NCBI GenBank assembly: GCA_038503035.1
Contig: JAVSML010024323.1
Coordinates: 372,001 to 436,000, forward strand
DNA: 64,000 bases
Direction: 5' to 3'
Source of the DNA: Crocodylus rhombifer
Taxonomy: Eukaryota; Chordata; Crocodylia; Crocodylidae
In this document: in pieces, positions 1-12,749 of the stretch
Position numbering within the stretch: the first letter of the stretch is position 1
Layout of the letters: every line of letters starts with the position of its first letter
The notes under the pieces: model-generated
Told to the model about the DNA's origin: nothing
What the model saw: only the letters and a program-made list of their open reading frames with translations
Databases searched by the model: none
Made by a program: the position numbers and the translations under genes

Positions 1-344
1 GATAACTGTTGTAATATCCTATCATTTTTATTATTACTAATGAGAGGATAGATAGAAGCGTCCTATAGAGAAGATTTCGGCCTGCACTTATGGTTGGCTC
101 TCTTAGCATATTGTACTGGATCCAGAGCCAGGCTACCTGTGAGATTCCCCAATCCCAAAGGAAGAAGGATGGGTGGCAGACCTGTTTTTCTCCACCTGAA
201 GTCTACTATCAGGCTCAATTTCTAGGAAATCCTGGAAGTACATGTTTAAACCCATTCCTATTCTACTGAGCACTTGGGCCTGTAATCCATTTCAAGCATA
301 GTTTTAATATGTTAAGGGATGTTGGAGGGCTTAACCATGGCCTC
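1..344. other. Unannotated AT-rich flank
   Basis: No gene or recognisable repeat is seen here. The sequence is AT-rich with no long reading frame, and it runs directly into the 5'-truncated CR1 that begins near 345. Confidence 0.5.
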
Positions 345-2990
345 CTAAGTTAAAGAGCAATACACATCCTCAACCAGCAGGATGGGGTCAGAGGAGGAAC
401 AGGCTGAAGTGCTCTGGGTCAGGATACAGGGGCGTCGTGGGGAAAGGGACTTAACAGTGAGGGTCTACTACAGACCTCCCAACCAAGGGGAAGAGCTGAA
501 CTGCAAAATCTTGGGTCGCTTGTGGAGGCACTTAAGGCAAGGGATGTAGCTGTCATGGGCAATCTAAATTACCCGGACATCTGCTGGGAGAAGCAGTCAG
601 CCAGGTCTGACTGCTCACGGAGGTTCCTGGCTGAGATACAGGACCTCCACATAACCAAAGAGGTGCACAGTCCTAACAGGGGGAATGCCCTGCTGGACCT
701 GGTCCTGGCTGCAGGCGATGACCTGGTGAGGGGACTCCAGGTCCTCGACTACCTGGGCAATAGCAATCATCACTTGCTGGAATTCACCATCCAGCGCAGG
801 GTGTCAAGGGCCTGCAGCAAGGCAGTAGGCTTAGACTTTAAGAGGGCTAACTTCAATGAGCTGAGGCAATTAGTGGGGGAGGCACTAGGGTCCTGGAGAG
901 TAAGGGAGCTGGGTGCCCAAGATGAGTGGTCATTCCTTAAGGAGACAATACTCAGAGCCCAAGGGGTGCCAATCCCAACAAGAAGCAAAGGGGGCAAGAG
1001 TGCCCAAAAGCACCCCTGGCTCACCAAAGGCATTCGTGAATGCCTGATTGCCAAAAAGGAGGCATACACCCAGTGGAAGGGAGGGGCTATCACCAAAGAG
1101 GAGTATACCTCCACTGCTCGGGTCTTTGGGGGGCTGTTAGGAAAGCTAAGGCAGATACGGAACTAGGGTTAGCATCAAGGATCAAGGATAACAAAAAGTC
1201 CTTTTTTAAATACATAGGGAGAATAAAGAAGGACCCAGGGAATGTGGGGCCCCTGCAGGATATGCTTGGCAATCTGGTGGTCAAACCTGAGGAGAAAGCA
1301 GACCTCTTTAACAATATTGTTGCCTCTGTTTTCTTGTGCAGGGACCAGGACTTCCCTACTGAAATTCAGGATGGACTTGGGAGAAACTCCACCAAGCCTA
1401 GGGTCAGGGAGGACCAGTTTAGAGAACTTCTGGAGGGGCTGGACATGTTCAAATCAGCAGGTCCAGATGCTTTCCACCATAGGGTGTTGAGGGAATTGGC
1501 AGGGTTTATCACAGGGCCCCTGGCATGGCTTTACAAGCACTTGTGGTGCTCTGGCCAGGTGCCAGATGACTGGAAGAGGGCTAGTGTGGTCCCCATCTTC
1601 AAAACTGGGAAAAGGGAGGACCCAGGCAACTATAGGCCTGTTAGTCTTACTTCAATCCTAGGGAAGCTTTTTGAGAAGCTTATCAAGGAGCACATCTGTG
1701 ATGGGCCAGCAGCATGGATGATGCTCAAGGGCAACCAGTATGGTTTCATTAGGGGCAGGTCCTGTCAGACCAACTTGATTGCCTTCTATGATCAGGTCAC
1801 AAAATCACTGGATGCAGGTGCCATGGTGGCTGTAGTCTTTCTGGACTTCAGGAAGGCCTTTGACACTGTCTCCTACCCCATTCTTATTAAAAACTAGGTG
1901 ACTGTGGCATTGATGCCTACATAGTCAGATGGATCGCAAATTGGCTGAGGGGTCGTATTCAGAGAGTGGTAGTGGACGAGTCATTTTTGACCTGGAGGGA
2001 AGTGGGTAGTGGGGTCTCTCAGGGCTCAGTCCTTGCACACGCACTGTTCAATTTCGTTATTAGTGACTTGGACAATGGGGTGAAGAGCAGCCTGTTTAAT
2101 TTCATAGACGACACCAAGATTTGGGATGAGGTGGGTAGGCTAGAAGGGAAGGACAGATTACAGCAGGACCTGGATAGGTTACAGGGGTGGCCAAATGAAA
2201 ATAGGATGAGATTCAATATTTACAAGTACAGGGTGCTGCACTTGGGCAATAGGAACCAGCAGCATACCCATAGGCTGGAGAACTCCCTTCTCAAAAGCAC
2301 AGTGGCAGAAAGAGATCTTGGAGTCATTACTGACTCCAAGATGAACACGGGCCAGCAGTGTGGGGATGCAGTCAGGAAGGCCAACCATACCTTGTCATGC
2401 ATCCACAAATGCATCACAAGCAGGTCCAAGGAGGTGATCCTCCCCCTCTATGCGGCACTGGTCAGGCTGCAGCTGGAGTACTGCATCCACTTCTGGGTGC
2501 CGCACTTCAGGAAGGATGTGGACAGCATTGAGAGGGTCCAAAGGAGGGCCACTCACATGATCCGGGAACAGCAGGACAGACCCTATGAGAAGAGGCTACA
2601 GGACCTTAACCTGTTTAGCCTTCAAAAGGGAGGGCTGAGCGAGGACCTGGTGGCCATCTATAAACCTACTACGGGGGACCAGCGGGGTTTGGGAGAGACC
2701 TTCTTCCCCCAAGTGCCTCCCGGAGTAACAGGGAATAACGGTAATAAGTTGCTAGAGAGTAAGTTTAGACTAGACATTAGAAGACAATACTTCACTGTCA
2801 GGGCAGCTAGGATCTGGAACCAACTTCCAAGGGAAGTGGTGATGGCTCCTACCCTGGGGGTCTTTAAGAGGAGGCTTGACATTTACCTGGCTGGGGTCAT
2901 TTGAGCCCAGTTTTCTCTCCTGTCCAGGCAGGGGGTTGGATTAGAAGATCTGTAAGGTCCCTTCCAACCCTATGAATCTATGAAATTCAG
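345..2990 (+). mobile_element. CR1 LINE, 5'-truncated, long degraded copy
   Basis: This is a chicken-repeat-1 non-LTR retrotransposon. It starts inside the endonuclease domain (an LWVRIQGRR...YYRPPNQ-like stretch near 410-485) and runs through reverse transcriptase to a typical CR1 3' end: GGATTAGAAGATCTGTAAGG, then GAATCTATGAAA near 2985. CR1 copies are made by target-primed reverse transcription and are usually 5'-truncated, as here. About 2.6 kb of a roughly 4.5-kb full element remains. The 5' UTR, ORF1 and the N-terminal endonuclease are missing. Confidence 0.92.
522..2904 (+). pseudogene. CR1 ORF2 remnant (endonuclease + reverse transcriptase), frame-shifted
   Basis: Three frames carry one protein: 522-1166, about 1150-1897, and 1966-2904. 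The first part holds the second half of the APE-type endonuclease, with GNLNYPDICW and a degraded SNHHLLEF in place of the usual SDHELI. The second holds RT fingers and palm: NYRPVSLTSILGKLFEKLI, GFIRGRSCQTNLIAFYDQVT, and motif A as FLDFRKAFD. The third holds motif B (SGVSQGSVL), motif C altered to FIDDTK (family FADDTK), and the CR1 thumb through the usual FKRRLD end. Frame breaks lie near 1140 and 1895, so it cannot encode an active enzyme. Confidence 0.9.
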
Positions 2991-4832
2991 GGCTGAACCA
3001 AGATGTGGACACTCCTTATTACCTGCTTCATGGGCCTCTAATATCAAAACTGACATTGCCATTATGTCAGAGATTTCCTGGGGGTGGGAGGGTAGGACAG
3101 GAGGGAGGGAATGATTTGGAGGGAAGAGGGAACAGGAGAGGGAGAAGGAGGAGAAGTAGCCTCTTGTAGAGAAGAAAATATCACCCAGAGGCAGTGTTCA
3201 GAGGTGACTTCCTTGTCTGGAGCAGACTTACTCTACAGGAGATAATAGCTGCCATCCTACAGAGAAGGATGTTATATGATCTGCTTTCAATTATTTGAAA
3301 TATGGACTCCACTCAGAGAATTCTAGGAATAGCTATTCCAGCTGTTTTGGAGAGATAGAAAGCTGTCACAGGAGACATCTTTAGACTCTGGTAAAATCAA
3401 TGGCAGCCGTGTGTGCACTAAACATCTCGCATAAGCTTCTTATGTTTTTTACTATTCAGTCTGGAGTCAAGAAGAAGTGAAATGTGGTCTATGACTATAA
3501 GGCAGTTTGTATTCCATGCATCAAGGCTGTGCTTGAATTTGGCAGACAGAATAGGAAAGACCCTGAATGGATCCTTTTATCAAGTGTCTGAGCAGTTACT
3601 TGATCTAAGAGGTTTGTATACCTGCAGCTGGCAATGTAAATGTCTGAGACAAATTACAAGGCAGTAGTAGTGTTACAGTGAAGGATGAAAGTGCACACGG
3701 AAAGGCAAACAAGCAGAGCATTACAACAGCCACTTAATGGCAAACACATTTATTAACATCAAGTGCAATGTTTGTAGGTTTTCCCTGCTGCAACCAGCTG
3801 CAGATGCCAGCTACTTAAAAAGATGAAACAGTGCAGCAAATAAAATCAAAGAGAATTTTTTTTCAGTGCACAGTGCCTATGTTCTTGGCAGTGGAACCAG
3901 CTCCTAGCTCTGCCTTCGAAGGAACAAAAGCAATGTTGGCACACACTGAGCGACTTGATTTCACAGGGCCTCCTGGGAAGAATGTGTAGGAGCTGGGCTC
4001 TGAGTCTGGCAGCTACATCTTTGAATAAAGAGAGGAGGAGGAGAAGGGCAGGAAAAAAAGAGTAGACAAGGTCTCCATACCATACATGCAAAGCTTTTAT
4101 ACACAATCAAACATCCTTGCCCCAAAGTACTCAATAAAAGAAGTGTTCAAGGTGAACCAATATACTTACTAAACAGTAGAGCAGCACATTTCACTGTTTA
4201 ATGTTCTTTTATTAGCACCTCTTCTCACAGGATTTTATCACAAGTTTATAAATGTTCAGCATGCAGGCATGTCTAAAATGCAGGAAAAATAAAAAGATAA
4301 AATTGAAATCTCGAAATACTTTCACACCAGGATGAACACATTTTCTTTTTTCCTTCCTTTCAATTAATGTATATTATGGCGACAAATCCTCAGGTAATAT
4401 AAATTATTGTTGCTTTGACTTTGATGGAGCCAAGTTAATCTATAGCAGTTAAGAGCTTGGACCACTGAAGGTAGTTTGGGAAGGCTCTAGTAGGACACTA
4501 ATAGAGAGCTATTATAGAAATTAATGTTTGCTACAATGCCATTCCAGACAAAGATAAAAATGTTTATAAAAGAACCTTGTGATCCAGAGGTTTGGTAGTA
4601 GGAACAAAACTGGTGTAAAACTAAACTAAAGGAGAAGTGTCTGGATATTATTGCCAGCTGTAGTTTTGTAAAATAAGTTAGTGTTCTATATACAGAACCT
4701 ACAGAACACCAATCCAACAGCTGTGGTTTTTGGAAAAAAGCTTCTGGTCTCCATCCAGATACTACTGAACACCTGCCCACATCTCAAAAATCTCCACTGG
4801 TGTATAGACTTTATTTGATACTTTCAATAGAA
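2991..4832. other. Intergenic, no gene seen
   Basis: No coding region is supported. A polypurine stretch rich in GGGAGGG and GGAGAAGGAGG lies at about 3080-3165. The short reading frames at 3482-3667, 3846-4106 and 4487-4780 show no family resemblance and read like chance frames. Confidence 0.5.
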
Positions 4833-5116
4833 CAGTAGAGTAACTAGGGATGGTTAGTGGGCACTAGCCCTGGGCACCAAGTTAGAGGAGAGGCCTAGAA
4901 CGGCGAACCCTTGGAAAGTCCTCACCACAGCAGCAGCCAGGTTCACTGACACAATGCTGCAGCAACAACCAGGATAGCAGACCATGCCACGGCATGGTTA
5001 GTATCTTTGATTCCCTAGGGCAGGTAAAATTGACCTCCTTCCTCCTTCTCCTCTTTACTCTTTCATACACGACCAGAGTTTTGCCCTGGGCATATAACTT
5101 GCTAGTTATACCTCTT
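4833..5116. mobile_element. hAT-like MITE (CAGTRG..TAACTAG type) with perfect 8-bp TSD
   Basis: A 284-bp non-autonomous DNA transposon. The left end reads CAGTAGAGTAACTAGGG and the right end, reverse-complemented, reads AAGAGGTATAACTAGC. It is flanked by CAATAGAA on both sides (4825-4832 and 5117-5124). An 8-bp duplication is the hAT signature. Both ends also carry a GGGCA..CCCTGGGC-type subterminal segment. There is no coding capacity, so it must have moved with a transposase supplied elsewhere. Related ends occur at 16436 and 32005. Confidence 0.75.
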
Positions 5117-5524
5117 CAATAGAAAGACCATGGACAGAATAAATGTGGAGAGTGATTTAACAGATTTGTGTAAATCCTGGAGATGGTCCCTCAAAAAGAA
5201 AGAGAATTCTCATTAAATGGAATGGGATAGAGAGGCATGCATATTATCAGAAGCAGTACTGTATCTGTGTTGCAGAGGACTAGCAGTATTCAATTATATT
5301 AGCCTAAGACAAGCTCTGAAGAAAACAAGCATATCACTAAACAAAAATGTTTGCGGGGCTGTGGGACAATATATATTATGATTTGCAACTACTCTAGTGA
5401 GGATAACCATGCTATAATGTCCAGGTTTTATTTTTAAGTTCATCCCTTTACAGAGATCTAAAAATCACTTAAATGATTTAAAAATACAAAAAACCTGAAG
5501 GAAAGGTTAAAAAAGTGTGTGTGC

Positions 5525-5556
<32 letters not shown>

Positions 5557-8500
5557 GAAAATGGATAATACAATCAGGACTATTTGATATGCTTAGCATA
5601 GTAGGCTCAAAATGTCTCTTCCTGATCCACAAGTGCATTAACCTCTGGCATGGTTCTTGAACTGGACAGCAATCAAAAAACATGGACATGCCTGAGAATT
5701 ACAAACTGTAACAAAGCTTAATTCTGGTAGGACTTTTTTCTGCCAAAGGTTAATCAACACTTGCAATTTCCTGTGTTCACAGGTGCTAGCAGAATCCAAA
5801 GTACATTACAAGGGTTTAAGATAAAAAATGACTATTACTTTGACACTAATGGTGTCTCAGAGTATTACTGGGATCGGTCATTTAATTTAACACTATTGTG
5901 TTTAGTTTTATGCAGAGAGTTAAAGTAATCATCACACTAGAAATAAGGACAAACTTCCTTTAGGGCATATTGCTTGTTTATATCCCTTGTACATCAGTAC
6001 AGCAGCATATACGTGCTTCAGACCTTGCAGAGAACCATCTCTGATTCATCTTTGTACATAGGCCAGACTCTCATGAGAATCCTCTTTTACGAGAAGTATT
6101 TTGCTATGCACTAGTCCTAGAAAGTAGAAAGCACCAACTCAATGGAAATAAAGCTGTAACAATATAGCCCTAAACAAATATAAGGTAAGATTTCTGAAAC
6201 CAGAAGGTAATAATAAAGAAAAATCTCTGATTATTCAGAAACAATAAAGAAAACGTTTGAGTAAATTAAATTAAATCACCACTTTTTGTCCTAGATGGAT
6301 ATACATTATTATTATTTTCTAATATTTGCCACACATTACTCACATAAATAATTCAACTGATTTCAACGGCATTGTGAGAAAGAGTAACAAGTAAATGTTC
6401 TATAATCAGGCCTTTACTTGCACATTTTCCCTTCAGTTTAAGATTATAACTTCTAAGTTACCTGTCAAGCCCTTTGATTGTTATGAATTGTTTACTGAAT
6501 ATTGGTTTGATATTGCAGATATTGCTGTGGATTAATGATAATTTCGTGTCCCACACAAAACTCGGACATCTTTGGACAGTTTACTTCATTTCTTTGTTGG
6601 CATATCATTCTAAGTTAGTAGGTTAAGTAGCTTATCCTCAGCTAAACTAAGTAATCCAATCAGGATCCACCGGCTATCCACTTTATACTGTAGTAGTCTT
6701 TCCTTGTGCATCCCTAGCTCAACTGATCTGAATGGTGATCATGATCCTTTTGTTTTTCACTCTGCTTTTCTCAGTGCTCATGTGCTCTCTATCTTATTGC
6801 AGTTTCTGTGTCAATACAGCCTTGGTCTTTTGTCTCCCTTGACAAGTCATGCACAACACATTCTCTGCTTCTGGTTAAGACAGTTTTATTCTCTCACAGG
6901 CTTAATCTGATTAATCATCATTTTATTTCAGATATAGGCAACATGGCAATTGGCATATTTATTTCTAAGCAGCTCTTTAAAATGGCATCATTCAGAGGTG
7001 CTTAACCACAATACTTAATTTTCAGTCTGTCTGGCTATTGATTTCTAATATTCTTTTTGAGATATGGCACATCATTCAATAAACCATTCTACTTATATAA
7101 TAAGTTTATTTGGTTGCTTAAAATCTGTAAAATCCTACTGACATGTTATGAATTTAAGATTATGTCTTATGGCTAAATGGGCTGATATAGTTTGTTTTTA
7201 TTGACTATGACTTGGAGTATGAGTGTGTGTATATGTATGTTTGTTTATTTTAGAAGTAATCTGTGAAATAAAACAACTGTAAAGTACTAGAAAGATACGT
7301 CTTTTACAGGCTTTTGGAGAAGAGTGCTATGCCTAGTTCTGTCATTTGTATGTGTTTTGTTCACAACAGAAGCAATCTAGGACTGGCATATTAAATGGAA
7401 CATGGGAACATTAAGCCTTACTCAAATGCATGCTGGGAAAGGGAATTGAATACAACCACAGGAAGCAGGAGTTACCCATGGGCATTTTCACTAGGCAGAC
7501 TTAGAGAAAGAAGTGCTATTGACTTTTTCAGTGAGGAAATGACAGACTAGAAAACAAACCAGACCTTTTGTATGTGTCTGTGGAAAACTTGGAAAAGGAC
7601 AATAAATTAAGCCCGAGGAAAAGTCATGTATATGATGCGTTTTCTGTAGAAGGGTTTGAAAAACTATTCTCTTTGAGATGTGTTTAAAAAGAACCTCCCA
7701 AGTGGTACTGTCAACTCTACAGATTTATTCTGATTCTAGACACATTACATATTTTCTTTAAAACTCCAACGTCTTGTATTACACAGTCACATGAAAATGA
7801 GACCAACTGCATAGCTGGGAGGGAAGTATGACAAACTTTTGGCCACATAATTTTTAGAATGCCACTAGTAACCTTGCAATATTTATTAAAAATACTGAAA
7901 CATAAAATAAATTTACAACAGTACACATTTTCAATTGCTTTACAAAGGCAGAAATGGTTCCAATTCATTGTCTTTTATGTTCAACAACTGCTACCAAACA
8001 AACTAGTTGACTGGCATGCTACTGAAACTTGCAGTACCCAATACAGAAAATTCTACTGCAGCCAAAAATCCTGTTCTGAGCATGAATAGGAAATCCAAAT
8101 CAGATAAATTAAATCAACACTGTCATTCAATCAAAATTCATGTTAAAGCCACATACCCTTTGGTTAATAAAAATGCTATACATTGTATCATTAGAAGCAC
8201 TTCTGGTCTAATCAGGATTGGGTAAACAGTGCAAAAAAGCAAGAAAGAACTATGATGATTAAGTTACAGTCTCAAAACCATGTGTTTTTACACTCACTTT
8301 CTCTGAATAGTCCAGCAAACAATGTATTGCTGGATGAAATGTGCAAATGAATTTAGCAACATCTTCAGAGAATGAAATTTGAATTAGCAAAGTCAAGTAT
8401 TGGCATTGGAAACCTGGTCCTAAGTGTTACTCTGATCCAGTAGGGGGGAAAAAATGTCACCTGTGTGTATAGTCAAAACAGCTCAAATTGCAAAAAAACA

Positions 8501-10212
8501 TTATGAATATGGAATGCTCAAAAGACCACTCAAGAGCAAACATTTTGTCAACATTCCACAGCCTGAAACATATTAATGCCAAATGCTTCCTGGATAATTG
8601 CGGACAACAAATTTGTAGCAACGCAGCCTGTTGACAGATAATTTGCAAACAGAAAAAGAGAAACATGTATCAAATAAATTATTTGCGGCAATGTTTTTGC
8701 TGACTATTTCTCTTGTTATGTAGCCCAATATTGCAGACTTGAAATTTAGATACTCCCACCAAGCATCCACACTTCTAAATGTTTATACCTCAGCCTCATG
8801 CTATTTACAGTATTGGTAACCTGAGTTTTTTCTGTAATGAGACCCAGATTGTCTGTGACTTCAAATGACCCCTTGTATTGTGACAGGGCAAACCATTCTC
8901 TTTATCAAAAACATCAACAGTCAGAAATATTATCTTACATTAAACACCATCAAAAGCACTTTTATTCTTGGGCCAGATTTTCAACTTTCATCACACAAAA
9001 TTGCAAAACTTCATTTGAATCTCCCTCACGTATAGTTATTCCCTGACTGATATGTCCACATGTAGCTCATATTTTCTAGGTCAATATAATAAATCTGGGC
9101 TCATGTAGCTGGATTTATGCCATTAGATGGGGGAAGGGCAATACAAGACTATGATCCAAGTTGCATATCAAAGAGCACTATCTGGTCCCAGTGAAGTCAA
9201 AAGCCAAATCCTGCTTCATTTCAACATGAAGAAAACTGAGCCCAATGCTGGTATTCCTCAGCTTGGATCACTCATTGTTCAAAATGAAGGAATTTCAAGA
9301 ATGAAGATAAAAGGGATAGTAGGGAATAGGCAACATACACAAATAAAACTCAGAGAAGGTAAAGAAGTCAGAGAGGAGCTAAAATAACAAGGCAATTACA
9401 CAGGATCTTGAATAGGGAGCCTAAATAATGTATTAACTAAAGCAGTGTCATGCAGCAGAGCTAATGCTTGCAAATGAATGCCTGTTCAACTCAAATGTAC
9501 TGCCACAGTAAGGTTGGCATGAAGAGAACAGAAACCTGAAAAAGAGGAAAAATAAATCAATGATAAAGAATTTTAAATATAAAATCATGGTCAGAGAAAT
9601 TTAACAAAACAAAGAAATTGAAACCTAATGCAGACCAGAGTACTAAAACTAAGCAAACTGTAAGTCAGCATGGTTTCTCATAATCTGTAGGTGTTAATTC
9701 AAACTCTGTAACCATTCTTTCCTACTATTATTCATTTGTCAGTCAGTTCTGTTGTTTGTTCTGCTTACAAAGAATCCAGGGATATCTGGTTTCTTCAGCT
9801 TTGTGAATGTAGTGCTCATGAAAGGTGTCAAATGAACTGCCCTGGAGACTGGCTATCTCTAGACAATTACAAAGAAGACAGAGTATGACAAATAATAATA
9901 CAAGTATACCTACACAAAAGCCATGTCTGCACTGCTGGTGCTGCAGGCCAACATTCTCAAGCATGCTGCTCTGCTCTGGGTGGGCTACTTCCTAAACCAG
10001 AAGCACAGAGTAGACTAAGTGGCACAGTCACCCGACAATGATAATTATCCCAGCTGAGGTATGCATAAATGTGGCGACACTGTATACAGTTCAGAAAGCA
10101 GCTTGCCCAATCTACCTGAGGACACTGCTTTGGAGTATGATAACCATATAGTTATAGCTTAACTCCTCTAATATTGCTAAATTGGAGAATATTCTGGAGA
10201 GGAAAGTTCACT
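5117..10212. other. Long AT-rich intergenic or intronic stretch
   Basis: Over 5 kb without a recognisable gene. Reading frames such as 6704-6910, 7717-7968, 8837-9046, 9127-9387 and 9743-9964 have no motif, splice context or codon pattern that I can support. One compound microsatellite lies at 5515-5556. An AT-rich segment at about 8570-8720 looks less repetitive and could be conserved non-coding DNA, but that is only an impression. Confidence 0.5.
5515..5556. repeat. Compound microsatellite (GT)n(GA)n
   Basis: About 24 bases of GT repeat with one GC interruption pass directly into about 18 bases of GA repeat. Confidence 0.9.
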
Positions 10213-10684
10213 CTCTAGGCCTGGCTTGTCCAACATTTTCTGAGCCCTTCTGTGCATGCGCTGAGGACACTAGGGGTGGGCGGAACCCTTGTGGCAGGGG
10301 TGTTATTTCCCTGTTGGGGGGCGAAGAGGGAGCTGATTTTGTTGCTGAATGAAAACATGGTGAATTCCTCTCTGCGCAGATGCACCTGGCCCATGGCGCT
10401 CAAGGTAACTGTCAGGACGTGATGCAGGTAGGGGTGTGGAGTAGAGCGGGCAGCTGGCCTCAGGGCCCTTCCTGCCTAGTGCCTGATACCCGACACCCAT
10501 CCTTGGTTGTGGGGGAAGAATGGGAGGCAGGCTGTGGCATGTTCTGGGGGCTGCTCCTTGCCCCTGGCAGTGGCAATGCCCAGTTTAGGAGGGGCAGGGG
10601 GCTTTCCTGCCCTGCTGTGCCTCAGGGCTCTGGTGGGCCCTGGGCTTTTTCTGTACTAGGTGGAAAATATTTACATTAAGAGAA

Positions 10685-10880
10685 TATAAAAAAAATATTT
10701 GTTGTTAGACTAACTCAAATAGTTGGAAAAATTCTTCTTTGCAAGCTTTTGTGTATAAACACCCTTTTTCAGGCTGAGGAAGCATCTGCAGTTGGTCTAT
10801 ACTCTTCCTGGATCCCAAAGATCCTGGTCCGCTGATGTGGTTAAACCAACACAGCTACAACCTATACCCCTGTAAAAAAT
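10685..10880. mobile_element. Penelope-like element tail fragments, inverted
   Basis: Positions about 10705-10820 match, on the minus strand, the tail seen at 22250-22440: AGTTGG, GCAAGCTTTTG, CAGGCTGAGGAAG, CTGCAGTTGG, TTCCTGGAT. Positions about 10847-10877 carry the extreme 3' end (ACCAACACAGCTACAACC) in the plus orientation. The two pieces therefore face opposite ways, a common outcome for Penelope insertions. No coding part remains. Confidence 0.65.
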
Positions 10881-11462
10881 ATGTGCACTCCAGCTTCTCC
10901 CCAAAGTGTTGAATTTGTCACCACCCCCACAGCATTTTAGCTAGCAGCACCCTCGCAGGAGGCTCACTCCCCAGCCAGCCCTTCCCAGCAGAGCCAGGGG
11001 GCAGCACCAGGTCGGGTCCACACCAGAGAGGAAAGGATTAGCTGTCAGCTTCACTTGTGAGCCAGCTTGCTAGCTGAGCTGAAGAGATGTAGGTTGTTGA
11101 TGTGTTGTTTTTTGTTTCAATGGCTTTGTGGGTTTTTTTGAAGACTGTTTCACACGTAAGCTCTCGATGGCTTCTCTCCAGCCAGCTGCTGCTCTTTCCA
11201 CAGAATAACACAAAAGTGGCTACAAGGACCCCAGGTCTTGTTCTTCAAAATCTAAGTTGACTGCTGGGTATTAGCAGGGTTGGACTGGGGGGTGTGTTTG
11301 GGGGGGGTGCACTGGAGCATTTGCACCCCCCATTTGATTCCTATTCTTTCATTCATTGAGAAGTGAGTTGAAGTGAAAGTGCTTATTTTAGTCAAGTGTC
11401 TGGTATTATTTCATTGTTGCTTTTATATTGTTTTTATTTTGGATTTTAAACTACATTTCCAG

Positions 11463-12552
11463 ACGTTTGCACAGATGCACGGTCACATGGGTGGCAAACT
11501 GGCTCCAGGGGTGCACCCAGAGGGTGCTGGTGGAGGGGTCGATGTTGACCTGGGATGGTGTAGGCAGCGGAGTCCTCAAGGGCTCGGTCCTTGGGCTGGT
11601 GCTGTTCAACATCTTCATTAGTGACCTGTATGAGGGTCTGGAGAGCACCCTGTTCAAGTTCGCTGATGACTGTGGGGTAAAGCTGTGGGGTGAAGTGAAT
11701 ACACTGGAAGGCAGGGACTGCATCCAGGCAGACCTGGATAGGTTAGAGAAGTGGGTGGATCTGAACAGGATGCGGTTCAACAAGGACAAGTGCAGGGTGC
11801 TACACCTGGGGAGAGGGAACCAGCATTATGGTTATAGGTTAGGGGCTGACCCTCTCGGCAGCACAGAGGTAGAGAGGGATCTTAGAGTCAGGATTGACTC
11901 CAGGATGAATATGAGTCACCAATATGACAAAGCAATAGGCAGAGCCAACCACACCCTGTTATACATCAACAGGGGCATCACTAACAGGTCCAGAGAGGTC
12001 TTGCTCCCCCTCTATGTGGTGCTGATCAGTCTGCAGCTGGAGTACTGTGTCCAGTTTTGGGTGCCACACTTCAAGAAGGATGTGGAGAACCTGGAGAGGG
12101 TCCAGAGGAGGGCCACTCATATGGTTGAGGGCCTCCATGGCCAGCCCTATGAGGAGAGGCTGAGGGACCTGAATCTATTCAGTCTCCACAAGAGGAGACT
12201 GAGAGGGGATCTTGTGGCTGCCTACAACTTTATCAGGGGCCAGCAGCAAGGACTCAGGGAAAGTCTGTTCACCAGGGCCCCCCTTGGAGTCACCAGGAAC
12301 AATGGCCACAAGCTGAGGGAGAATAGGTTTAGGTTAGATATTAGGAAGAACTATTTCACTGTAAGGGTGGCCAGAGCCTGGAATAGGCTTCCCAGAGAGG
12401 TGCTGCCCTCACCTTCCCTGGAAATCTACAAGAGGAGACTGGCTGGGGCACCTGGCTGGGGTCTTATAACCACTGCCACCCCCAGTGCTCCCTCCTGCCC
12501 ATGGCAGGGGGTAGGACTAAATGATCTGTGTAGGTCCCTTCTGACTCATTGA
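11463..12552 (+). pseudogene. CR1 reverse transcriptase C-terminal half
   Basis: The frame stays open across the whole RT remnant, although the apparent upstream methionine at 11428 belongs to unrelated flank. Motif B is SGVLKGSVLGLVLF, where the family has SGVPQGS, and motif C is FADDCGVKLWG, where the family has FADDTKLWG. After these come KCRVLHLG, the LEYCVQFWVPHFKKDVENLERVQRRAT thumb region in pieces, and the RLDIRKNYFTVRVARAWNRLP block. The normal end (YKRRLDxHLAGV-stop) is lost: after KRRL the frame drifts into 3' UTR sequence. Motif A is absent, so the fragment cannot polymerise. Confidence 0.88.
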
Positions 12553-12572
12553 TTCTATGATTCTATGAGACC
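11463..12572 (+). mobile_element. CR1 LINE, 5'-truncated (3' 1.1 kb)
   Basis: The copy begins just before RT motif B and ends with GGACTAAATGATCTGTGTAGG and the terminal repeat GATTCTATGATTCTATGAGA. It is inserted inside the hAT-like element at 10221-12741 and is therefore younger than it. Confidence 0.92.
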
Positions 12573-12749
12573 CATTTCATTCTCACTTCCTGCAACTTCA
12601 ATGGTGTCCAAGGTCATGTGACATCACTTCCTGATGTGATACTGCTTCCTGTGAGGTCTTTGAATATGGCTCACCAGCCCACTGGGTGATAAAAAGTTCA
12701 TGATCTGGCCCCAAATTCAAAAAGTTTGGACCCCCCCCCCACTCTAGGC

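Larger units (their letters stand above)
10221..12741. mobile_element. hAT-like DNA element (composite, with nested insertions) with perfect 8-bp TSD
   Basis: CTCTAGGC occurs at 10213-10220 and again at 12742-12749. Just inside, the left end reads CTGGCTTGTCCAACATTTTC. The reverse-complemented right end reads G-run TCCAAACTTTTTGAATTTGG, so the two share a TCCAA(A)C..TTTT terminal inverted repeat. This matches a widespread vertebrate hAT-derived end. The original element is a GC-rich, non-coding left half (10221-10680) plus a right part (12571-12741). A Penelope tail near 10.7 kb and a CR1 at 11.46-12.57 kb inserted later. A GGGGGGTGCA / TGCACCCCCC hairpin sits at 11302-11331. The inverted repeat is imperfect and short, so the call rests mainly on the duplication plus end similarity. 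Confidence 0.6.
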
